A DNA stretch of 64,000 nt. Source: Sporomusa sphaeroides DSM 2875 (GTDB lineage Bacteria; Bacillota; Negativicutes; Sporomusales; Sporomusaceae). The stretch covers positions 1,660,524 to 1,724,523 of the forward strand of contig NZ_CP146991.1 of assembly GCF_001941975.2 (NCBI RefSeq), in the 5' to 3' direction. The translations under genes and the position numbers were made by a program. Positions 51,350 to 61,466 of the stretch are shown here, in pieces (within the stretch, counting starts at the first letter, position 1; every line of letters begins with the position of its first letter). The notes under the pieces were generated by a model that was not told the DNA's origin, did no database searches, and saw only the letters and a program-made list of their open reading frames with translations.

Positions 51350-53140
51350 CCGCTGCCGCAGTCTTTGGGCAGCAATCCTGCCGTCTTGAATTTCCAGCAC
51401 CATGTCTACATCCCGGATGGTGTTTAAACGGTGAGCGATAATAAACGTGGTCCGGCCCTGCATAATGGTCTTCAACGCAGCCTGGATATACCCTTCTGTC
51501 CGGGTATCAATGCTGCTGGTGGCTTCATCTAATACCAAGATGGAGGGGTCGGCCAGGATAACCCGGGCAATGGCTAACAATTGCCGCTGTCCCTGACTTA
51601 AGTTACTGCCGTTTTCCGTCAGTTCGGTTTCATACCCCAGTGGGAAGCGCTCAATAAACCCGGCCGCATTGGCTTTGGCGGCTGCGGCCGCCACATCCGT
51701 ATCGGATGCCTCCGGCCGGCCATAACGGATGTTATCCCGGATTGTCCCAGAGAACAGGTAGGTGTCCTGCAGGACAATGCCGAACGTGCTGCGCACACTG
51801 TCGCGGGTATAGTCGCGGATATCCCGCCCGTCAATGTAAATGGTTCCGCCGGTAACGTCATAAAAACGGGTTAACAGATTGACGATGGTCGTCTTGCCGG
51901 CGCCAGTCGGGCCGATAAGGGCAATGCTGCTGCCGGCAACGGCTGTAAAACTAATAGCATGCAAAATTGGCCGGTCCGGCCGGTAGCCAAAGGAAACCCT
52001 GTCAAAGATCACTTCGCCCCGTGGCTTATGCAGCACTGCCGCCCCTGGCGGATCGGGCGGCTCTTCGGCAGTATCCAGCAGCTCTATGACCCGTTCGGCA
52101 CCGGCGACCCCTGACTGGAGTGTATTAAAGGTATTACCCAAGTCGTTGAGTGGCCGGACAAACTGACGGGAATACCCGAGGAAGCTGGCGATGACGCCGA
52201 CGGTAATCCCCTGATTGACGGCCAGAATACCGCCGACGATGGCAATGGCGGCAAAGCCTATATTGTTGATGACATTCATAATCGGCATTAAAAATCCTGA
52301 CCAGATTTGTGCTTTAAGCCCCACCTGACAGAGCTGGTCATTGATCAGGTTGAATTCGGTAATGGCTTTTGCCTCATGATTATAGGCCCTAATCACTTCA
52401 ATCCCGCTGATAGTTTCTTCAGCATGAGCATTGAGACGGCCTAACTGATCCTGCTGTTCCTTAAACAGCTGTCCGGTCCGCCGGGAAATTGCCTTGGTCA
52501 GCAAAACCAACAGCGGCACCGTAATCATAGCAGCCAGTGTCAGGAGCGGACTCAGCCACAGCATCATGACCAATGAACCCACAATTGCGATCGAGCCGCC
52601 CATTATCTGGCTGGCCGCTTGCGAAACCGTTGTACTTACAATATCAATGTCATTGGTAAAACGGCTCATGACATCACCGTGGCCACGGGTATCGATATAT
52701 ACCAGCGGAACCTTCTGCAGCTTGGTAAACAGTTCCCGGCGCAGGACCGCCACCAGCCGCTGAGATACGCCCACAATCAACCAGCCCTCGCCGGCAGACA
52801 GTGCAGCCGTGCTCAGATACACAGTCAGCAGCATAAAGATGAGCTGCTCCAGCCGGGCGGAAGAACCTCCCTGCCCGTAGGCTGTCACCGCATCCACTGC
52901 CACACCGACCAGATAGGGGCCGGCCAGCGCCAGCGCCCCTTCCAGCAGTACCATGCCAAAGATAACGCTTAGTTGTTCTTTCTCCCGCCCAAGATAGCAC
53001 CACAACCGGCCAAGTGTTGACCAAAAATGCTGCGGCTTGGTCACTGCTTGCTGTTTGCTCCGGCCCAAACCCTTGCCGCCGCGCAAAAATCCCCGGTAAG
53101 ATCCGGAGCCGGAATTTTCCCGCCGGTCCTGCTCTGCCAT
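51344..53140 (-). CDS. ABC exporter half-transporter with consensus ATPase site
   Basis: The start ATG 53140 overlaps the upstream gene's TGA (TGATG). The 598-residue protein has a six-span exporter domain (about 50-330) and a nucleotide-binding domain with Walker A 'GPTGAGKTT', signature 'LSQGQRQ', Walker B with catalytic glutamate 'ILVLDEATSSID' and H-loop 'IIAHRL'. It pairs with the upstream gene as a heterodimeric multidrug or lipid exporter (BmrCD/TM287-288 type). The stop lies in the end of the structured element. Confidence 0.93.
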   Translation of the reverse strand: MAEQDRRENSGSGSYRGFLRGGKGLGRSKQQAVTKPQHFWSTLGRLWCYLGREKEQLSVIFGMVLLEGALALAGPYLVGVAVDAVTAYGQGGSSARLEQLIFMLLTVYLSTAALSAGEGWLIVGVSQRLVAVLRRELFTKLQKVPLVYIDTRGHGDVMSRFTNDIDIVSTTVSQAASQIMGGSIAIVGSLVMMLWLSPLLTLAAMITVPLLVLLTKAISRRTGQLFKEQQDQLGRLNAHAEETISGIEVIRAYNHEAKAITEFNLINDQLCQVGLKAQIWSGFLMPIMNVINNIGFAAIAIVGGILAVNQGITVGVIASFLGYSRQFVRPLNDLGNTFNTLQSGVAGAERVIELLDTAEEPPDPPGAAVLHKPRGEVIFDRVSFGYRPDRPILHAISFTAVAGSSIALIGPTGAGKTTIVNLLTRFYDVTGGTIYIDGRDIRDYTRDSVRSTFGIVLQDTYLFSGTIRDNIRYGRPEASDTDVAAAAAKANAAGFIERFPLGYETELTENGSNLSQGQRQLLAIARVILADPSILVLDEATSSIDTRTEGYIQAALKTIMQGRTTFIIAHRLNTIRDVDMVLEIQDGRIAAQRLRQRA

Positions 53141-54855
53141 CAGCAACCGCCTAACTGCGACTGGCAAATTTCCCGGTATACCGCGCAACTTGCCAGCAAC
53201 TTTTCATGTTGTCCCAGTCCGACCAGTTTTCCTTCATCCAGAACTGCAATTTTATCGGCTGTCATAATAGAAGAAATCCGCTGGGCGATAATAAAACAGG
53301 TCAGCCCGGCCGCATAGGCCGCTAAAGCCTGTCTAATCCGGGCCTCGGTAGCAACATCTACCGCACTGGTGGCATCGTCGAGAATCAAAATGGCTGGCTT
53401 GCGCACCAGTGCCCGGGCAATGGCCAGCCGCTGTTTCTGCCCGCCGGATAAATTGACGCCTCCCTGCCCAATCCGGGTTTCATAGCCTTCCGGGAAATCC
53501 ATGACAAAGTCATGGGCCTGGGCCATGCGGGCGGCAGTTTCTATTTCGGCCGACGTTGCCCCCTCTTTGCCCCAGCGGATATTGTCCAGAATCGTGCCGG
53601 AAAATAGCAAGGCCTTTTGCGGCACAAAGGCTATCCTATCCCGCAGCAGCCGGGGATTTAGCCGGTGGATATCGAGGCCGTCCAGCTTCACAGTGCCGGC
53701 TGCAGGTTCATACAGTCTTGGAATCAACTGCACCAGCGTGCTTTTTCCTGCACCGGTCGGCCCGATAATGCCGACGGTTTCTCCCGGCAGGCAGGTCAGC
53801 GAAATATTATCCAGTGCCAGCGTTCCATCATAGGCAAAAGAGACCTGTTCGAAGTCAATCCTGCCCCGGAAGGAAAGAGGCGCCGGGTCGGCTGCCAGTT
53901 CCTCCGTCCCGTCTGCCTGGACATTCAGCACTTCTTCGATCCGGCGGGCCGATACCCGGGCCCGGACAAATACGTTGAATACCAGCGCAATAATGACCAG
54001 TGCAAATAATATTTGGGTCATGTAATTTATAAAAGCAATAATATGGCCGACCTGCATCTCGCCGCTTTTCACCCCGCGGCCGCCCAGCCAGAGGACGGCG
54101 ACCACTCCCAGATTCATCGTCAGGGCAATGCTTGGTCCGAAAACTGCCATCCGGCGCAGCGCAGTCTCCGACCGCTCCCGGAAATAGGTATTAACAGTCG
54201 CAAACTTGGTTTGTTCATAACTAAACCGGTTAAAGGCCCTTACCACCCGGACCCCGGACACTGTCTCCCGTACTGTCCGGTTCATTTGATCAAGGGCGGA
54301 CTGCACCGCCAGAAACATGGGATACCCGATTTTCATATTAATGGCAATCAGCAAGCCCACCACCGGCACAACGCCGGCCAGCACCACGCTCAGGCGAGGG
54401 TTTAGACTGACTGCCATAATCAGGCCACCAATGCAAAGAATAGGTGCTTTCAGCGAAATGCGCATCATGCCGTTTACCAGCGACTGAATCTGGGTTACGT
54501 CATTGGTCAGCCGGGTTATCAGGGCTGCCCGGTCAAATTTGTCAACCATGGTAAACGGCAGGGTCTGAATTTTTTCATAGACCTGGCTGCGCAGTTCGGT
54601 GCCCACCCGCTGGGATACTGTACTGGAAATGATATTGCGGGCGGTTGCCGCCAAAGCGCCTGCCGCCGTCACCAGCAGCATGATGCCGCCCTGCTGCAGT
54701 ACATAATCCAGATCCCGGTTGGCCACACCAATATCAATAATACTGGCCATAATGGTCGGCTGCAGCAAATCGCATACCGCCTCCAGCGCGACAAACAAGG
54801 CCGCTCCGCTAAAATGCAGCCGGTATCTTTGCCAGTAACCTTGCCAATGCTTCAT
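53140..54855 (-). CDS. ABC exporter half-transporter with degenerate ATPase site
   Basis: I start at ATG 54855, 7 bp after AAGGGG. The 571-residue protein has an exporter membrane domain (about 1-310) and an NBD with 'GPTGAGKST' and 'LSGGQKQ'. Walker B reads 'ILILDDATSAVD', with aspartate in place of the catalytic glutamate, and the H-loop reads 'IIAQRI', lacking the histidine. This marks it as the noncatalytic partner, so the pair is an asymmetric heterodimer. Confidence 0.93.
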   Translation of the reverse strand: MKHWQGYWQRYRLHFSGAALFVALEAVCDLLQPTIMASIIDIGVANRDLDYVLQQGGIMLLVTAAGALAATARNIISSTVSQRVGTELRSQVYEKIQTLPFTMVDKFDRAALITRLTNDVTQIQSLVNGMMRISLKAPILCIGGLIMAVSLNPRLSVVLAGVVPVVGLLIAINMKIGYPMFLAVQSALDQMNRTVRETVSGVRVVRAFNRFSYEQTKFATVNTYFRERSETALRRMAVFGPSIALTMNLGVVAVLWLGGRGVKSGEMQVGHIIAFINYMTQILFALVIIALVFNVFVRARVSARRIEEVLNVQADGTEELAADPAPLSFRGRIDFEQVSFAYDGTLALDNISLTCLPGETVGIIGPTGAGKSTLVQLIPRLYEPAAGTVKLDGLDIHRLNPRLLRDRIAFVPQKALLFSGTILDNIRWGKEGATSAEIETAARMAQAHDFVMDFPEGYETRIGQGGVNLSGGQKQRLAIARALVRKPAILILDDATSAVDVATEARIRQALAAYAAGLTCFIIAQRISSIMTADKIAVLDEGKLVGLGQHEKLLASCAVYREICQSQLGGC

Positions 54856-55208
54856 ACCCATACCCCTTCGAAAACGTCTCACCGTATAATTATACCATAT
54901 AGATGTTGGCTGCAAAATTTACTGCGGTCGCGGAGCCAGCCAACCATCTGCTAAAAACAGCTGCTTGCGTTTATAGTCTGCTGCACATGGTGCTATTTAT
55001 GTCAAACAGGGGCCGAGGTGCCATCAACCCGACTTATGACGGTGCGGTCATTTCTGTCGTACTGGTAGAAATACTTCCGCCTATTAGAGCCGGCTCAGCC
55101 GACACCCATGTACTGCTGGTTATCATCAATCCCGGCGTTGATCCGCGGCTATGTGCCGTGGACAAGTTTAATTGACCGGAGCGGCACAAAGACCCATTTA
55201 TCCATAAG

Positions 55209-55237
55209 TTGACTTTTGCAAATTATTACTATATAAT
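55209..55237 (+). promoter_or_regulatory. leuS promoter
   Basis: TTGACT (55209-55214) and TATAAT (55232-55237) with 17-bp spacing. Predicted start is about 55244, at the head of the T-box leader. The region from 54856 to 55208 holds nothing else that I can support. Confidence 0.85.
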
Positions 55238-55243
55238 TGAGAA

Positions 55244-55478
55244 TGCAAATCTTAAGAGGCAGAATAGTAAATGATAGCTGCGGTTCAGAAAGTTGGCGGT
55301 CGCTGTGAGCCAATCTGTACTATTATTGAACTCGCTGCTGAAGAGCGACTGTGAACGTGTGTAGTGGTCGACGCGAGGCTGGCGTTATTGGCAAATGAGT
55401 GGATGACAATTGTCATCAAACAGGGTGGTACCGCGAGAAGCCTCGTCCCTGGCGTTAGCCACGGGATTTTTTTATATT
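55244..55478 (+). promoter_or_regulatory. T-box leader controlling leuS (leucine specifier CTC)
   Basis: The leader carries the T-box AGGGTGGTACCGCG at 55422-55435 and a downstream terminator (CCCTGGC/GCCACGGG around 55448-55465, followed by seven T residues), which competes with the antiterminator. The specifier loop shows GAA-CTC-G with the leucine codon CTC at 55331-55333. Uncharged tRNA-Leu would stabilise the antiterminator and let transcription reach leuS. Confidence 0.92.
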
Positions 55479-55570
55479 CTACGGGTATAGAAATTAATCG
55501 GCTTCTCTTACGCTAAAGCTTAGTGTAAGCTATAGTTTATTATCTTATCTGTCCAAGGGGGATTTACTCG

Positions 55571-58051
55571 ATGAATGAAAAATACATGCCAGGCGAGATT
55601 GAGGCCAAATGGCAAAAACTCTGGGCTGAAAGCAATGCTTTCTGCACAACTATTAACCGCCAGCGACCAGAATATTATGTTTTGGAGATGTTTCCCTATC
55701 CATCAGGAAATTTGCACATGGGCCATGTACGTAATTATTCGATTGGTGATGTTGTCGCCAGATTCAAAGTCATGCAAGGCTACAATGTGCTGCATCCTAT
55801 GGGGTGGGATGCTTTTGGCATGCCTGCCGAAAACGCCGCTATTAAGCATGGCATTCATCCTTCGTCCTGGACTAAGGATAATATTGCTAACATGCGCCGC
55901 CAGCAGCAAGAGCTGGGGTTGTCTTATGACTGGGACCGCGAAGTAGCCACCTGCCATCCGAATTATTATCATTGGACTCAGTGGCTGTTCTTGTTGTTTT
56001 TTGAACGTGGATTAGCGTATAAAAAGAAAGCGGCAGTAAACTGGTGTAATGACTGTAATACCGTACTGGCCAATGAGCAGGTGGTTGACGGACGCTGCTG
56101 GCGCTGTGACTCTGATGTTGTTAAAAAAGACCTCGAACAATGGTTTTTAAAGATAACAGAGTATGCTGACCGGCTTTTAGACGATTTGCCTGAGCTTAAA
56201 GGCTGGCCTGAACGGGTTAAGACTATGCAGGAAAACTGGATTGGCCGTAGTGAAGGCGCTGAATTCAGTTTTGCCGTGCCTGAAATAAATGATAAGATTG
56301 CCGTGTACACCACCCGTCATGATACGGTTTTTGGTGTCAGCTATATTGTACTGGCACCGGAGCATGCGCTGGTGGACAAGCTTGTTACCGGCAAACCGGA
56401 GGAAGCGGCTGTCAGAGCCTTTATCGAGAAGGTTAGAGGACAAAGTGAAATTGCCCGCACGTCCACTGAGACGGAAAAAGAGGGCATCTTTACCGGGGCG
56501 TATGCTCTTCACCCGTTTACCGGTGAGCAGGTGCCTATCTGGATAGCCAACTATGTATTGGCAGAATACGGTACCGGTGCAGTTATGGGTGTACCGGCTC
56601 ATGACCAGCGTGACTGGGAATTTGCCAATAAGTATGATTTGCCGAAAAAGCTGGTAGTTCAGCCGGCTGACCAAGCGCTAGACCTTAATGATATGACTGG
56701 CGCGTATGATGGCCAGGGTATTATGGTTAATTCAGGCGAATTCAGTGGTCTGGATAACGAAGCCGGCAAGGTCAAAATTGCGCAATGGTTCGAAACACAA
56801 GGCATTGGCAAGCGGCGGATTAACTATCGTCTGCGTGATTGGCTCATTTCCCGTCAGCGTTATTGGGGCGCACCGATTCCTGTCATCTATTGCCCTGATT
56901 GTGGTACAGTACCTGTTCCCAAAGAACAATTACCGGTTTTATTGCCTGAAAACGTTGATTTTACCAGCGGCTCGGTATCGCCACTGGCTAAAGCCGAGGA
57001 GTTTATCAACTGTACTTGTCCGAAATGCGGTGGCAAGGCGCGGCGGGAAACAGATACTATGGATACCTTTATCTGCTCCTCCTGGTATTACTTCCGGTAT
57101 ACCAGCCCGCATAGTGCGGACGAGCCCTTTGATCCTGATAAAGCCAACTATTGGATGCCTGTTGATCAATATATCGGTGGCATAGAACACGCCATTTTGC
57201 ACCTTCTGTATTCACGGTTTTTTACCAAAGTATTAAAAGATGCCGGCCTGGTTAATGTCAATGAGCCGTTTAAGAACCTGTTAACCCAAGGGATGGTTAT
57301 CAAAGACGGTGCCAAAATGTCCAAGTCCAAAGGCAATGTTGTTTCGCCGGAAGAGATTATTGGCAAGTACGGCGCCGATACCGCCAGATTGTTTATCTTA
57401 TTTGCGGCACCCCCGGAACGGGATTTGGAATGGAGTGACCAGGGCGTTGAGGGTGCATACCGTTTCTTAGGACGTCTGTGGCGGATTATCGGTCATTATG
57501 GACCGTATATCCAGGCAGAGACGGCAAGCTATGATCCAAGCCAACTGACTAAAGCAGAAAAAGAACTTCGCCGCATTCTGCACATAACCATCAAACGGGT
57601 AACCGAGGACATCGGTCAGCGGTTTAACTTTAATACAGCCATCAGTGCGATTATGGAACTGGTTAATGCGATGTATGCCCTAAAAGAGCAAGGTATAACA
57701 CCCAACGCTGCTTTGTTGCGGGAGGTAGTCGCAAGTCTGCTGAAAATGCTTGCTCCGTTCGCTCCTCATGTCACCGAAGAATTATGGCTGGAGACCATTG
57801 CCGACGGCAGTGTTCATAAGCAATTCTGGCCGACATTTGATGCGTCTGCCCTGGAAGTCGAAGAAGTCGAGATTGTTCTTCAGATTAACGGCAAAGTCCG
57901 CGATAAAGTGGTTGTCGCAGCAGGCCTCAGTGCAAAAGAACTGGAAAGGACAGCGCTTGAGCAGGAAAGAGTCCGTGAGCTTATTGCCGGTAAAGAGGTT
58001 GTCAGAGTAATATCTGTGCCGCAGAAACTGGTTAATATTGTTGTGAAATAG
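55571..58051 (+). CDS. leuS: Leucyl-tRNA synthetase
   Basis: The 826-residue class I synthetase is full length: HIGH-type motif in '[13 protein letters not shown]', zinc-like '[12 protein letters not shown]' segment, the CP1 editing domain ('[19 protein letters not shown]', '[19 protein letters not shown]'), KMSKS in '[12 protein letters not shown]', and the C-terminal anticodon-binding domain. It charges tRNA-Leu and edits misactivated residues. A T-box leader controls it; GGGGGA lies before the ATG. trxA follows 33 bp downstream. Confidence 0.98.
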   Translation: MNEKYMPGEIEAKWQKLWAESNAFCTTINRQRPEYYVLEMFPYPSGNLHMGHVRNYSIGDVVARFKVMQGYNVLHPMGWDAFGMPAENAAIKHGIHPSSWTKDNIANMRRQQQELGLSYDWDREVATCHPNYYHWTQWLFLLFFERGLAYKKKAAVNWCNDCNTVLANEQVVDGRCWRCDSDVVKKDLEQWFLKITEYADRLLDDLPELKGWPERVKTMQENWIGRSEGAEFSFAVPEINDKIAVYTTRHDTVFGVSYIVLAPEHALVDKLVTGKPEEAAVRAFIEKVRGQSEIARTSTETEKEGIFTGAYALHPFTGEQVPIWIANYVLAEYGTGAVMGVPAHDQRDWEFANKYDLPKKLVVQPADQALDLNDMTGAYDGQGIMVNSGEFSGLDNEAGKVKIAQWFETQGIGKRRINYRLRDWLISRQRYWGAPIPVIYCPDCGTVPVPKEQLPVLLPENVDFTSGSVSPLAKAEEFINCTCPKCGGKARRETDTMDTFICSSWYYFRYTSPHSADEPFDPDKANYWMPVDQYIGGIEHAILHLLYSRFFTKVLKDAGLVNVNEPFKNLLTQGMVIKDGAKMSKSKGNVVSPEEIIGKYGADTARLFILFAAPPERDLEWSDQGVEGAYRFLGRLWRIIGHYGPYIQAETASYDPSQLTKAEKELRRILHITIKRVTEDIGQRFNFNTAISAIMELVNAMYALKEQGITPNAALLREVVASLLKMLAPFAPHVTEELWLETIADGSVHKQFWPTFDASALEVEEVEIVLQINGKVRDKVVVAAGLSAKELERTALEQERVRELIAGKEVVRVISVPQKLVNIVVK

Positions 58052-58084
58052 AGATAATAAGTCCATTAGTAAGGAGGCGGGAAA

Positions 58085-58408
58085 ATGAGTATAATTACCA
58101 TTACAAACGCGGTTGAATTTAATGACAATGTCATTAAAGCCGACAAACCGGTGCTTGTCGACTTTTGGGCGCCCTGGTGTGGTCCTTGCAAAATGGTGGG
58201 ACCGGAAGTGGAGGCTGTGGCCAAAAACTTCGAAGGCCGGGCAGATGTGGCTAAGATTAATGTGGATGAGCAACAGGAACTGGCCAGCCAATACAATGTT
58301 ATGAGTATTCCTACGCTGGTATTCTTTAAAGGCGGCAGGGAAGTCGCCAGGATTACCGGCTATCGTCCGAAAAAAGATATTGGTGATGCTTTGGAAAAGC
58401 TGTTTTAA
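58085..58408 (+). CDS. trxA: Thioredoxin
   Basis: The 107-residue protein is a standard cytoplasmic thioredoxin with 'DFWAPWCGPCKMVGPE' at residues about 26-41, 'VMSIPTLVFFKGG' with the cis-proline, and no signal peptide. It reduces ribonucleotide reductase and other disulfides and could feed electrons to CcdA. AAGGAGG precedes the ATG. It probably shares transcription from the leuS promoter and ends at a strong hairpin. Confidence 0.96.
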   Translation: MSIITITNAVEFNDNVIKADKPVLVDFWAPWCGPCKMVGPEVEAVAKNFEGRADVAKINVDEQQELASQYNVMSIPTLVFFKGGREVARITGYRPKKDIGDALEKLF

Positions 58409-58412
58409 AACC

Positions 58413-58455
58413 ACAACTCCCGGGTACTATATGGTATCCGGGAGTTGTACTATAT
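58413..58455 (+). terminator. Hairpin terminator after trxA
   Basis: A 15-bp stem with one G-U pair (58413-58427 with 58434-58448, ACAACTCCCGGGTAC arm) is followed by ACTATATAAA. Weak T-run but stable stem. Confidence 0.7.
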
Positions 58456-58479
58456 AAAATCCAATACAGATTTTCCTCT

Positions 58480-58545
58480 ACAGCAGGTTGTTAGTTATGT
58501 TCCGACGCAGGCACTTAACCTGCGCTCTTACCAACAACCTACTGT
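58480..58545 (+). promoter_or_regulatory. Structured region upstream of ahbC
   Basis: An outer stem (ACAGCAGGTTGTT at 58480-58492 with AACAACCTACTGT near 58533-58545, one mismatch) encloses an inner hairpin CGCAGG/CCTGCG (58506-58511, 58519-58524). The T-run expected for a terminator is missing. It may be a leader RNA of ahbC or a second terminator of leuS-trxA. Confidence 0.4.
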
Positions 58546-58689
58546 AAATCCTTATGGGATACTATATATTCCCCGTCAACTATAGGGCTTGTTTACAATT
58601 ATCGGAAAAGTTTGTAAGGCCAGCAGGGAACTTTTCGCCGTATGTCGAAATTATTATAAAACTTAAAATCGAAGGAGAAATAATACAAG

Positions 58690-59862
58690 ATGATAGGTTG
58701 CACCAAATTGCTTTGCGGCACGGCGACTGTGTCCGACATCGTAAAATATGGTCGTAGTTCCCGCCACTTGCCGCCCCAGATGCTTCAATTTTCCTCAGAC
58801 GCAACACCCATTGTCGTATGGAATTCGACCAACCGCTGTAATCTCAATTGCCAGCACTGTTATATCTGTGCTGAAGACCGTGATTATGCAGGTGAGTTTA
58901 CTACTGCTGAAGCCAAGAGTTTTATTGATGACCTGGCAGGCATGAAAGTGCCTGTATTACTGTTTTCCGGCGGTGAACCACTTGTCCGCCAGGATTTGTT
59001 TGAACTGGGGGCTTATACCCTTGAGAAGGGCATTCGCCCGGTTATTTCAACAAATGGCACGCTCATTACCCCGCAGATGGCCAAACGTATTAAAGATACC
59101 GGCTTCCAGTATGTTGGCGTTAGTGTTGACGGCAATGAAGAAGTCCACGACTATTTCCGGGGGAAAAAAGGGGCCTTTAAAGAAACTCTTGCCGGCATCC
59201 GCAACTCTATTGCTGCCGGTAATAAAACAGGGATCCGTTTTACTGTTAACAAGCTGAATTATCATACATTGCCCGATATTTTAGATATTGTTGAACAAGA
59301 GAAGATTCCTCGTTTCTGTATGTATCATCTGGTATATGCCGGACGAGGCAAGGAAATGGCTGAACTTGATACCACTGCTGAACAGAAACGCCAGACAATT
59401 GAATATTTAATTGAACGGACACTGGATTTTCACAAGCGTGGCGTGGAAGTTGAAATTCTTACCACCGATAATCATGCCGACGGCATCTACATTCTGCAAC
59501 ATTTTGAGCGTACTCAGCCGGAACGGGTACCCGAAATTAAAGAGCTTTTGGGTATGCATGGCGGCTGTTCGGCCGGACAGAAAATGGCCAATGTTGATCC
59601 CCAGGGTGATGTTCATGCCTGTCAGTTCTGGGGCCATAAATCGCTTGGCAATGTTCGCACACAATCATTCAGTCAAATCTGGCACAATGCACAAGATGAA
59701 TTTTTGTGCAAGCTGCGTGATAAACAAAGCCATGTCACCGGTCGCTGTGGCGAGTGCCGCTACAAAAGTTTCTGTGGTGGCTGCCGGATAAGGGCAGAGG
59801 CAGTATCGGGTGATATGTGGAGCGAAGATCCGGCGTGCTATCTTACTGATTACAAGGAGTAA
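58690..59862 (+). CDS. ahbC: AhbC-like radical SAM protein (NirJ1 type), siroheme-dependent heme synthesis
   Basis: The 390-residue radical SAM enzyme has CxxxCxxC at C50/C54/C57 ('NRCNLNCQHCYI'), 'LLFSGGEPLVRQDLFELG', and a C-terminal SPASM-like auxiliary cluster region ('CGECRYKSFCGGCRIRAEA'). It matches AhbC/NirJ1, which removes acetate side chains from 12,18-didecarboxysiroheme to make Fe-coproporphyrin III. The next gene, AhbD, does the following step. AAGGAG lies upstream. Confidence 0.88.
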   Translation: MIGCTKLLCGTATVSDIVKYGRSSRHLPPQMLQFSSDATPIVVWNSTNRCNLNCQHCYICAEDRDYAGEFTTAEAKSFIDDLAGMKVPVLLFSGGEPLVRQDLFELGAYTLEKGIRPVISTNGTLITPQMAKRIKDTGFQYVGVSVDGNEEVHDYFRGKKGAFKETLAGIRNSIAAGNKTGIRFTVNKLNYHTLPDILDIVEQEKIPRFCMYHLVYAGRGKEMAELDTTAEQKRQTIEYLIERTLDFHKRGVEVEILTTDNHADGIYILQHFERTQPERVPEIKELLGMHGGCSAGQKMANVDPQGDVHACQFWGHKSLGNVRTQSFSQIWHNAQDEFLCKLRDKQSHVTGRCGECRYKSFCGGCRIRAEAVSGDMWSEDPACYLTDYKE

Positions 59863-59866
59863 CTGC

Positions 59867-60853
59867 ATGATAATCTCATGGAATACCACACAACAGTGTA
59901 ATATCAATTGTATACACTGTTACCGCGATGCGGGCGCTAAACGTTCTGATGAGCTAAGCACCGCTGAAGGCAAAAAATTGCTTAGCGAGATCGCCAGAGC
60001 CGGCTTTAAGATTATGATTTTAAGCGGTGGCGAGCCCATGCTGCGCGCTGATATCTATGAACTCATTACCCATGCTGCTGCCGTCGGGCTTAGACCAGTA
60101 CTCGGCACCAATGGCATTATGCTAACCGGTGAGGTTCCGGCCAGGCTGAAGTCTGCCGGGTTAATGTGCGCAGGCATAAGTGTAGACAGCTGTGATGCTG
60201 AACGTCATGACACCTTCCGGGGAGTGAAAGGCGCTTGGCAGCAAACCATGGAGGGGATTAAAAGCTGCCGGGAAGCCGGTTTGCCTTTCCAGCTCCATAC
60301 CACCGTGACCAACTGGAATGAAAATGAAATTACCAGGATTACCGATCTGGCTGTTGAGTTAGGTGCTGTTGCCCACCATATCTTTTTTCTTGTGCCTGCC
60401 GGACGGGGAAAAGACATTGAAGAAACTACGCTTAAGACAGCAGAGTATGAAGCCCTGCTGACACGTATTCTTGACAAGCAGGCAACCACCTCTATTGAAA
60501 TAAAACCAACCTGTGCCCCACAGTTTATGCGTATTGCTAAAGAACGCGGCGTGCCTATGCGTTATACCCGCGGCTGTCTGGCAGGTACTACCTATTGTGT
60601 CATATTGCCTAATGGTGATGTCCAGCCTTGTCCGTATTTACCGCTGAAAGTAGGTAACGTGAGAGAGGCTGCTTTTGATACAATATGGCAAGACAGTAAG
60701 GTCTTTCAAGAACTGCGCCAGGAACCGCTCAAAGGCGGCTGCGGTTCTTGTGGTTATGACAGCCTGTGTGGTGGTTGCCGTGCCAGAGCGTATTATTACT
60801 CTGACGGAGATTATTTGGCTGAAGAGCCTTGGTGTAACCGGGGAAATAGATGA
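59867..60853 (+). CDS. ahbD: AhbD-like radical SAM heme synthase (NirJ2 type)
   Basis: I start at ATG 59867, 4 bp after the ahbC stop, with AAGGAG upstream. The 328-residue enzyme has C11/C15/C18 ('QCNINCIHCYRD'), 'MILSGGEPMLRADIYELIT', 'HHIFFLVPAGRGKDI' and a C-terminal cysteine-rich region ('CGSCGYDSLCGGCRARAYYY'). AhbD decarboxylates Fe-coproporphyrin III to protoheme without oxygen. Together with AhbC it supplies heme for the cytochromes encoded next. Confidence 0.88.
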   Translation: MIISWNTTQQCNINCIHCYRDAGAKRSDELSTAEGKKLLSEIARAGFKIMILSGGEPMLRADIYELITHAAAVGLRPVLGTNGIMLTGEVPARLKSAGLMCAGISVDSCDAERHDTFRGVKGAWQQTMEGIKSCREAGLPFQLHTTVTNWNENEITRITDLAVELGAVAHHIFFLVPAGRGKDIEETTLKTAEYEALLTRILDKQATTSIEIKPTCAPQFMRIAKERGVPMRYTRGCLAGTTYCVILPNGDVQPCPYLPLKVGNVREAAFDTIWQDSKVFQELRQEPLKGGCGSCGYDSLCGGCRARAYYYSDGDYLAEEPWCNRGNR

Positions 60854-60861
60854 TACTGCTA

Positions 60862-60909
60862 AAAAAGAAGCTGTGCTGAAACTTTGTTTCGGCCAGCTTC
60901 TTTTTTTTT
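60862..60909 (+). terminator. Strong terminator after ahbD
   Basis: A long stem (AAGAAGCTG and GCTGAAAC on the left, GTTTCGGC and CAGCTTCTT on the right, 60865-60902) is followed by a run of T residues to 60909. It separates ahbCD from nrfHA. Confidence 0.92.
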
Positions 60910-60989
60910 GGCATAAACCCTTCCAAAAATGGGAATCTAATAATGCTGAATAGTACGCAGACTGAACCGGTTATCGGGAGGTGGCTATA

Positions 60990-61466
60990 TTGGAATGGAA
61001 AAATTATCTGGAAAGAAAAACTCTTACCTTCATGCTGATTGGCGCATTAGCAGCCATTGCCGGGTTTGCCATAGCAGGCGGCGGCATAGCTTATGCAGAT
61101 AAGGCTTCCTTTTGCAGCAGCTGCCACTCCATGCAGCATGCAGCGGTTACCTGGCAAGCGTCCAATCACCGTCAGTTTAGCTGCGGGGATTGCCATTTGC
61201 CTCAGGAGAACCTGGTTGAGAAAATGATTGTCAAAGGACAAACCGGTATGCATGACACCTATCATGAATTCTTGCGTGATTATCCTGATACTATTCGGAT
61301 TAGCGCCAAAGGCAGAGCTATTGTAAACGATAACTGTGCCCGTTGCCATGCCTATACGATCGGCAATACATTTATGTCGGCAAGCGGCGGGCACGCCTGC
61401 ACCAAATGCCACCGCGGCATGATTCATAATCAGATTGTAGTTAAGGAGGGTGTTCCTGTTGAATAA
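60990..61466 (+). CDS. nrfH: NrfH, tetraheme quinol dehydrogenase subunit
   Basis: I take TTG 60990, 9 bp after GGGAGG; the in-frame GTG at 60981 abuts the site. The 158-residue protein has an N-terminal membrane anchor (about 12-35) and four CxxCH motifs: 'CSSCHSM' (with the NrfH-specific methionine at heme 1), 'CGDCH', 'CARCH', 'CTKCH'. NrfH takes electrons from menaquinol and hands them to NrfA on the outer face. nrfA starts 8 nt inside this gene. Confidence 0.95.
   Translation: MEWKNYLERKTLTFMLIGALAAIAGFAIAGGGIAYADKASFCSSCHSMQHAAVTWQASNHRQFSCGDCHLPQENLVEKMIVKGQTGMHDTYHEFLRDYPDTIRISAKGRAIVNDNCARCHAYTIGNTFMSASGGHACTKCHRGMIHNQIVVKEGVPVE

Noticed and set aside
54903-55175. 90-codon open frame upstream of the leuS promoter
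   Set aside because: No ribosome-binding site and no recognisable pattern; probably chance.
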